A program made the position numbers and the translations under genes. The notes under the pieces were generated by a model. The model made no database searches, had not been told where the DNA came from, and was given only the letters and a program-made list of their open reading frames with translations. A DNA stretch of 18,075 nt, from NCBI GenBank assembly GCA_003151555.1, contig PLXU01000064.1:1-18075 (forward strand). Direction: 5' to 3'. Shown in pieces: positions 13,376-18,075 of this stretch; position 1 is the stretch's first letter, and every line of letters begins with the position of its first letter. Origin of the DNA: Acidimicrobiaceae bacterium. GTDB lineage: Bacteria; Actinomycetota; Acidimicrobiia; Acidimicrobiales; RAAP-2.

Positions 13376-16261
13376 GTGCGCAGCCCCACCGATGTACCAC
13401 CGCGTCCTCGACGTCTTAACCGATTGAGCCGACGTTTTTGGATTGGTCTGGTGGTCTTTGTAGTCCTGGTCGGCTTCCTCTCGCTGCGTAGTTTGGCCGT
13501 CTTGTGGACCGATCAAATGTGGTTCCATTCCGTGGGCTACGGCAGCGTCTTTTCGACGCTGTTCTTCGTGAAGGCCGGACTCGTGGTGGTGTTCGGCGCG
13601 ATCTTTTTTGTCTTGATGTGGGGCAACTTGCTGTTGACCGAACGATTCGGCGCTCGCGACCTCTCCTTTGAGCCCGAGGACGAGGTCGTGCGCCGCTTTC
13701 AAACCCTGGTCCGTCCGTATTACAAGCGCATTTACGCCGCCATCGCCCTAGTCCTGGGTCTGGTGGCCGGACTCAATTCCGTCAGTCAGTGGAACACCTT
13801 CCTGCTCTTCATCCACTCCAAGCCCTTCCACGTCATCGATCCTCTCTTTCGCAAGGACCTGAGTTTTTACGTCTTCACGCTGCCCTTCATATCGTTCATC
13901 GTCACCTGGTCGGTGGTGTCGCTCTTCGTGGTGCTCATCATCACCGCCGGGTTCCACTACCTGAACGGCGGCATCCGCGCGGTGCGCGGAACTCCCCACG
14001 TCTCGCCGAGGGTGAAGGCCCACCTCTCGGTCATCGGCGCCGCCATTGCCCTCATGAAGGCGATTGGCTACTTGATCGCTAAATGGGAACTCGTCAACTC
14101 CACCAACGGCTACGTGCAGGGCGCCAGTTACACCGACGTGCACGCGCGCATGCCGGCCATGACCATCCTCTTCTACCTGTCACTCGCCGCCGCAGTAATC
14201 CTGCTGGTCAACGTACGTTCACGGGGTTGGTCGCTGCCGGCGGTCGCGGTGGGGCTGTGGGTGTTCGTGTCACTCGTTATCGGGGTGCTCTACCCGACGT
14301 TGCTCCAAGCCCTCAAGGTGAGCCCCTCGCAGGCGACGCTCGAGGCACCGTATATTGCGCGCAATATAATGGCCACCCGATCGGCCTTCGGGCTCGACAA
14401 GGTGGCGCTGCACAACTTCGCTGGCGCGCAGACCATTTCGGACCAACAAGTCGCCGCCGACAAGGCCACGCTCAATAACATTCGACTCTGGGACCCGTCG
14501 TCGCAGATCGCGCTCGAAACCACGATTCGTCTTCAGTCGATTCGTTCGTACTACACGTTCTCCACCCTGGGCGTCGATCGCTACAAAATAAACGGGAAAG
14601 TGACGCCGGTCCTGATCGGCGCGCGTCAGCTCAACAGCTCCAGCCTGCCGTCGCCCAGCTGGGTGAACACCCACCTGCAGTACACCCACGGCATCGGCGT
14701 GGCGGCCATCGCGGCCAATACCGCCGTGCCCGATACTGGAAACCCGGTGTACGACGTCTCGGACGTGCCGCCCGTCTCGACTAACGGCATGCCCAAGCTG
14801 ACCTATCCGCAGATCTATTTTGGCATCAACCTGTCGGGCTGGGTGGTGGCCAATACGAAGCAATCGGAACTCGACTATCAGGTTGATTCGGGGGTCAACG
14901 CGGGACAACCGGTGGAGACGCACTACAAGAGCACCGGCGGCGTCGCGGTGGGTGGGATCTTCAGCCGCGCGGCGCTGGCGCTGCGCCTGGGCAACTTCAA
15001 CTTCTTGATCTCCAGTCAGATCACGCCCCAGAGTCGGGTGCTCTTTGTGCGCGACGTCCAGCAGATGGCCCAGAAGGCGGCCCCATTCCTTAGCTTTAAT
15101 TCGCAGCCCTACTCGGTGATCGCCGACGGCTCGGTGCAGTACGTCCTGGATGGATTCACGACCACCAGCCAGTATCCCTACAGCGAGAACGCCGGGGGAT
15201 TGAGCGTGAACGAGGGTGGCCTACCCAGCAACTTCAACTACGTGCGCAATTCGGTGAAGGTCGTCATCAACGCGTACACCGGCTCGATGAAGTTCTACGA
15301 CGTCGATCCCAGTGACCCGATCCTGCAGGTTTACCGTGCCGCCTTCCCCAAGATGTTCCTGCCCCTGAGCGCGATGCCCCAGGCAATTCGCACCCACCTT
15401 CGTTACCCGTCGGACCTCTTGAGCGTGCAGGCCGCCACCCTCGGTGCCTACCACATCACGTCGCCGACCTCGTTCTACTCCGCCTCGGACAAGTGGGAGA
15501 TCTCGCCGTCCACCGGCGCCGGCCCCCCCAGCCAGGCCCTGGCCCAGAGCGTGCGCACCGACAACGCCGGCAACGTCGTGTCCACCTCGCTCACCCCCAT
15601 GAGTCCGGTCTTCCAGGTGGCCGCCCTGCCCCAGACCAAGAACCAGCAACTGCTCGAGACGATTGCCTACGTGCCGTCGGGCAATTCGGGCACGGTGCAG
15701 GGGCTGACCGCCTTCATCGAAGCGACCAGCAACGAGAATGACTACGGCAAACTCAATCTTTACGTGACCCCGCGCGGCACGTCGGTCACCGGTCCCGCGC
15801 AGGCCGACTCCGAGATGGAACAAAACAAGACGGTCAGTTCCACGATTTCGCTGCTGGACCAGCACGGATCCCAAGTCCTCTTGGGCAATAACCTGATGGT
15901 GCCGCTCGATGAGAGCGTGCTGTACATCCGCCCGTTGTACATCTCGAGCACGTCGAACTCGCTGCCGCAGCTGAAGTACGTCATTGCCGTGTTCAATCAG
16001 GACGTCGATATCGAGCCGACGCTGGCGGCGGCGTTGTCGAAAGTGCTGGGAGCCAACGTCAGTGTGGGCCCATCGGGCTCCACGGGCGGCACCACCACCC
16101 CGACCGGCAAGACTGCCAAGGACTATTTGAAGCAGGCGGCCGCCGACTACAGTGCCGCGCAGGCCGCCCTCACCGCCGGTGACCTGGGGACGTACCAAAC
16201 AGACGTGCAGGACATGGAGGCGCAATTGCTCCTCGCTCAGGCCGCTCTCGCCAAGAAGTAG
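13376..16261 (+). CDS. UPF0182-family integral membrane protein
   Basis: A 961-residue protein of the UPF0182 family (M. tuberculosis Rv3193c is of similar size). Seven hydrophobic helices are visible at about 21-40, 61-85, 119-137, 164-192, 217-234, 262-280 and 286-307. A large region of ~600 residues follows, probably outside the cell, rich in beta-strand, Tyr and Asn (e.g. LTYPQIYFGINLSGWVVANT). A Gly/Thr/Pro linker near 900 leads to a short Ala-rich coiled tail (KDYLKQAAADYSAAQAAL). The biochemical role of the family is unknown. It is next to YlbL-type proteases in actinobacteria, suggesting that the two proteins work together at the membrane. Only 19 nt separate it from the DivIVA-like gene, but it has its own -10, so it may be read both ways. 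Confidence 0.95.
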   Translation: MRSPTDVPPRPRRLNRLSRRFWIGLVVFVVLVGFLSLRSLAVLWTDQMWFHSVGYGSVFSTLFFVKAGLVVVFGAIFFVLMWGNLLLTERFGARDLSFEPEDEVVRRFQTLVRPYYKRIYAAIALVLGLVAGLNSVSQWNTFLLFIHSKPFHVIDPLFRKDLSFYVFTLPFISFIVTWSVVSLFVVLIITAGFHYLNGGIRAVRGTPHVSPRVKAHLSVIGAAIALMKAIGYLIAKWELVNSTNGYVQGASYTDVHARMPAMTILFYLSLAAAVILLVNVRSRGWSLPAVAVGLWVFVSLVIGVLYPTLLQALKVSPSQATLEAPYIARNIMATRSAFGLDKVALHNFAGAQTISDQQVAADKATLNNIRLWDPSSQIALETTIRLQSIRSYYTFSTLGVDRYKINGKVTPVLIGARQLNSSSLPSPSWVNTHLQYTHGIGVAAIAANTAVPDTGNPVYDVSDVPPVSTNGMPKLTYPQIYFGINLSGWVVANTKQSELDYQVDSGVNAGQPVETHYKSTGGVAVGGIFSRAALALRLGNFNFLISSQITPQSRVLFVRDVQQMAQKAAPFLSFNSQPYSVIADGSVQYVLDGFTTTSQYPYSENAGGLSVNEGGLPSNFNYVRNSVKVVINAYTGSMKFYDVDPSDPILQVYRAAFPKMFLPLSAMPQAIRTHLRYPSDLLSVQAATLGAYHITSPTSFYSASDKWEISPSTGAGPPSQALAQSVRTDNAGNVVSTSLTPMSPVFQVAALPQTKNQQLLETIAYVPSGNSGTVQGLTAFIEATSNENDYGKLNLYVTPRGTSVTGPAQADSEMEQNKTVSSTISLLDQHGSQVLLGNNLMVPLDESVLYIRPLYISSTSNSLPQLKYVIAVFNQDVDIEPTLAAALSKVLGANVSVGPSGSTGGTTTPTGKTAKDYLKQAAADYSAAQAALTAGDLGTYQTDVQDMEAQLLLAQAALAKK

Positions 16262-16264
16262 CCA

Positions 16265-16284
16265 AGCGCGCGGTGCGCTCTTTT
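16265..16284 (+). terminator. Weak hairpin terminator after UPF0182
   Basis: AGCGC (16265-16269) and GCGCT (16275-16279) form a 5-bp GC-rich stem with a 5-nt loop, followed by CTTTT. It begins 3 nt after the stop codon. Confidence 0.45.
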
Positions 16285-16340
16285 AGCGTCTGAACAGGTA
16301 TTGCGCGCATTCTTCGCGGCGACGCGACGTGCGCACGCCA

Positions 16341-16368
16341 TTGACATTGACAAACTACGCGCTATCCC
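16341..16368 (+). promoter_or_regulatory. Possible promoter of the Ig-like repeat gene
   Basis: TTGACA (16341-16346), overlapping the start of a second TTGACA (16347-16352), is followed after 16 nt by TATCCC (16363-16368), an imperfect -10. This would give a leader of about 105 nt. The leader contains the inverted repeat ACCTGA/TCAGGT (16443-16448, 16456-16461) close to the start codon. The remaining gap between UPF0182 and this gene shows no coding potential. Confidence 0.35.
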
Positions 16369-16480
16369 CGGGATCTCACTGAGTTTTCTAAACCTTGCAA
16401 TGTAACTTGCTTTTGAGGACGTCCAGACCCAGTTTCCTTCTGACCTGACAGAGGTTCAGGTATCCAAGTAGAGAGTTGGA

Positions 16481-17914
16481 ATGCACATGGAAAACCTTAA
16501 AGTCAATGGCGCGGGCTATCGGGCCGTTCGCCCCGTATGCGCCAAATTCTTGGCCCTGGCGGCGGCGTCGGTCATATTGATCGCCGGCTCCGCTCTCCTG
16601 TCCGCGGCGCCGGCGTCGGCCGCGGGAACGACCGCCAACACGATTTCGGCCAGTTCGCCTCCCGGCGCGGGAAGCGCACGTGGCACCTACGCAGCGAGCG
16701 CCACGGCCACGTCCAAGGACACGGTGGCCATCACGCTCGCCAGCGCGTCCACGGGCTGCACGATCTCTTCGGGCAAAGTAACGTTCACGGGTTCGGGGAC
16801 CTGCGTGGTCAACTTCAACGACGCCGGCAACACCACGTACGCCGCCGCCGCCGAGGTGACCCAGAGCATCAAGGTCTACTCGGCCAACACGATCTCCACG
16901 AGCACGCCACCCAGCTCGGCCAGTGCGGGTGGCTCGTACTCACCGGGCGCCACGGCGACCAGCGGTGACGCGGTGGTGAAGACCCTCAGCAGTTCTTCCA
17001 CCGGATGTTCGATTTCGTCGGGCACCGTCATCTTCACCGGACTGGGCACCTGTCACGTGCTCTTTAACGACCCCGGCAACGGTGCCTTCGCGGCCGCCGC
17101 GCAGGTCGAGCACACCATTACGGTGCACTCGGGAAATTACATCAAGGCGTCCACGCCGCCCGCGGCCGGGACTATTAATGGCACGTACTCGGCGAGCGCC
17201 ACGGCCACCTCGGGTGACACGGTGGCCATCACCCTAAGCAGCGCGTCCACGGGTTGCTCCATCTACAAAGCAAAAGTGACCTTCACCGGTAACGGAATCT
17301 GTCGAGTCAACTTCAACGACCCCGGCAACGGGGCCTACGCGGCCGCGACTGAAGTCCAGCAGGTGATCACGGTGGGTACCGGAGGATTTCAAACACAGGC
17401 CCCGCTGACACTCTTCACCACTGGTGGCTCCTACGGCCGTACGCTCACGCTCATCTCGAGCGGTGGCTCGGGCACGGGTTTGGTGAGTTACGTCGTGACG
17501 ACGATCGGCACCGCGGGATGCTCCATCAGCGGCACGACGTTGAGCGCCACCCGAGTGGGTACCTGCACGGTGACGGTCACCAAGGCGGCCGACTCCAACT
17601 ACCTGGTAGCGCACTCCGTCGCCACTACGGTTTCCATCGCCGCGCACTATCCCAAGAAGCCCGTGGCGAAGCGCATGGGTTCGGTCGTGTGGACTGGGCG
17701 AACGGTCAGGACGACCATCATTGGTTCGGGCTTCTACGGTCACCCACGGATCGAGAGCAACGCTTTTGGAACAAGGGTCGGCGTGACGCGCGACAGCGGT
17801 CGGGTCCTTTCAATTCGCGTAACCGTTAACGCAGGCACTCGCCGAGGAGTCCACACCTTTACCATCGTGTTCGCTCATGGAGAACGCACCTCGTTGAGGT
17901 ACAACCAGCGCTAA
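16481..17914 (+). CDS. Secreted Ig-like repeat surface protein
   Basis: A 477-residue exported protein. A signal peptide is clear: hydrophobic core about 23-42 and a likely cleavage after ASA near residue 47. Three 83-residue repeats follow (52-134, 135-217, 218-300), each with a GxY core, TGC...GTC-type cysteines 15 residues apart (93/108, 176/191, 259/274) and FND-x-GN. A fourth, more distant Ig-like domain (about 301-388) keeps the same spacing (Cys347, Cys362). The basic C-terminus (391-477) contains GSGFYGHPRIESNAFG, similar to IPT/TIG-type modules. There is no LPXTG or membrane anchor. Such proteins usually act as surface or adhesin layers; no binding partner can be read from sequence. 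ATG 16481 or ATG 16487 could start it; the second has GGA 6 nt upstream. Confidence 0.85.
   Translation: MHMENLKVNGAGYRAVRPVCAKFLALAAASVILIAGSALLSAAPASAAGTTANTISASSPPGAGSARGTYAASATATSKDTVAITLASASTGCTISSGKVTFTGSGTCVVNFNDAGNTTYAAAAEVTQSIKVYSANTISTSTPPSSASAGGSYSPGATATSGDAVVKTLSSSSTGCSISSGTVIFTGLGTCHVLFNDPGNGAFAAAAQVEHTITVHSGNYIKASTPPAAGTINGTYSASATATSGDTVAITLSSASTGCSIYKAKVTFTGNGICRVNFNDPGNGAYAAATEVQQVITVGTGGFQTQAPLTLFTTGGSYGRTLTLISSGGSGTGLVSYVVTTIGTAGCSISGTTLSATRVGTCTVTVTKAADSNYLVAHSVATTVSIAAHYPKKPVAKRMGSVVWTGRTVRTTIIGSGFYGHPRIESNAFGTRVGVTRDSGRVLSIRVTVNAGTRRGVHTFTIVFAHGERTSLRYNQR
16634..17380 (+). repeat. Three direct repeats of 249 bp
   Basis: Three in-frame 249-bp units (16634-16882, 16883-17131, 17132-17380) code for the 83-residue Ig-like domains. 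Units 1 and 3 share long near-identical stretches (for example the ASATATS-DTVAITL region), so internal duplication or gene conversion is likely. Confidence 0.85.
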
Positions 17915-17927
17915 CGAGAACCGTTGA

Positions 17928-17970
17928 CCCGGCGACCGCATCAACCGGTTGCCGGGTTCAGCGATTTTGG
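17928..17970 (+). terminator. Hairpin terminator after the Ig-like repeat gene
   Basis: CCCGGCGACCG (17928-17938) pairs with CGGTTGCCGGG (17946-17956) over 11 bp with one G-U pair and a 7-nt loop; TTCAGCGATTTTGG follows. The stem is strong but the T-run short and displaced. Confidence 0.6.
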
Positions 17971-18015
17971 GAACGAACACGCCAATGGTCGTTTGTGGCG
18001 ACGAGGGGGACGGCC

Positions 18016-18045
18016 TTGAAGGCATTGGGAGTTCTCTACTAACAT
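18016..18045 (+). promoter_or_regulatory. Promoter of the tRNA gene
   Basis: TTGAAG (18016-18021), an 18-nt spacer and TAACAT (18040-18045) form a good vegetative promoter; transcription should start around 18052, a few bases before the mature tRNA 5' end. Confidence 0.6.
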
Positions 18046-18056
18046 GGACTAGGCAA

Positions 18057-18075
18057 CGCGGGGTGGAGCAGTCTG
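18057..18075 (+). tRNA. Initiator tRNA-fMet (5' end only)
   Basis: The last 19 bases, CGCGGGGTGGAGCAGTCTG, are the acceptor 5' strand and start of the D arm of bacterial initiator tRNA. The opening C (unpaired with A72) and GGGG with TGGAGCAG are characteristic. The anticodon lies beyond the window. Confidence 0.88.

Noticed and set aside
15221..16225. Minus-strand open frame of over 300 codons inside UPF0182
   Set aside because: Low-complexity Arg/Gly/Val translation antisense to a well-supported UPF0182 protein.
16634..17380. Repeats considered as a CRISPR array
   Set aside because: Units are 249 bp, contiguous, in frame and encode Ig-like domains; no spacers.
17928..17956. GC-rich hairpin considered as a tRNA or riboswitch
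   Set aside because: It is a single 11-bp stem-loop without D, anticodon or T arms, directly after a stop codon.

Overview
The window is high-GC (clearly above 60% by eye), tightly packed bacterial chromosome. Two WhiB-family iron-sulphur regulators, a DUF2342-like protein, a YlbL-type PDZ/Lon protease, a UPF0182 membrane protein and a DivIVA-type coiled-coil protein point to Actinomycetota. An MreB-like gene, C-x14-C Ig-like surface repeats and the general gene style make a deep lineage such as Acidimicrobiia more likely than a classical Streptomyces or Mycobacterium, but this is inference. Nothing suggests an insertion sequence, CRISPR array or prophage.

Layout. 1-1706: the end of hutU followed directly by hutI (histidine degradation). 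1749-5167: a two-gene unit of a MoxR/magnesium-chelatase-like AAA+ ATPase and a VWA-domain partner, resembling the Mycobacterium tuberculosis Rv0958-Rv0959 pair, closed by a hairpin terminator. 5296-6681: a WhiB gene (+) convergent with a second whiB-ftcD unit (-); ftcD supplies the formiminoglutamate step that hutU/hutI lead to. 6682-6935: an AT-richer regulatory region. 6936-7630: two small proteins of unknown function.

7627-16261: a cluster probably tied to the cell envelope. It holds a DUF2342-like protein whose zinc-protease motif looks destroyed (-), a divergent MreB-like protein with an altered phosphate-2 loop (+), a HEAT-repeat protein (-), a membrane-anchored PDZ/Lon protease (+), a DivIVA-like coiled-coil protein with a phage MuF-like cysteine/histidine tail (+), and a seven-helix UPF0182 protein (+). 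DUF2342, the PDZ protease and UPF0182 are also neighbours in mycobacteria (Rv3193c-Rv3196), so the core is an old actinobacterial neighbourhood with cytoskeleton-type genes interleaved. 16481-17914: a secreted Ig-like repeat protein. 18057-18075: the first bases of an initiator tRNA-fMet, cut by the window edge.

The most pervasive signal is transcriptional. For eight genes a TANNNT -10 hexamer lies exactly 6 or 7 nt before the best start codon, which is what leaderless mRNAs look like. This repeatedly decides the start, including one -10 that contains the stop codon of the upstream gene. The most unusual protein is the DivIVA/MuF-like fusion at 11665-13356.
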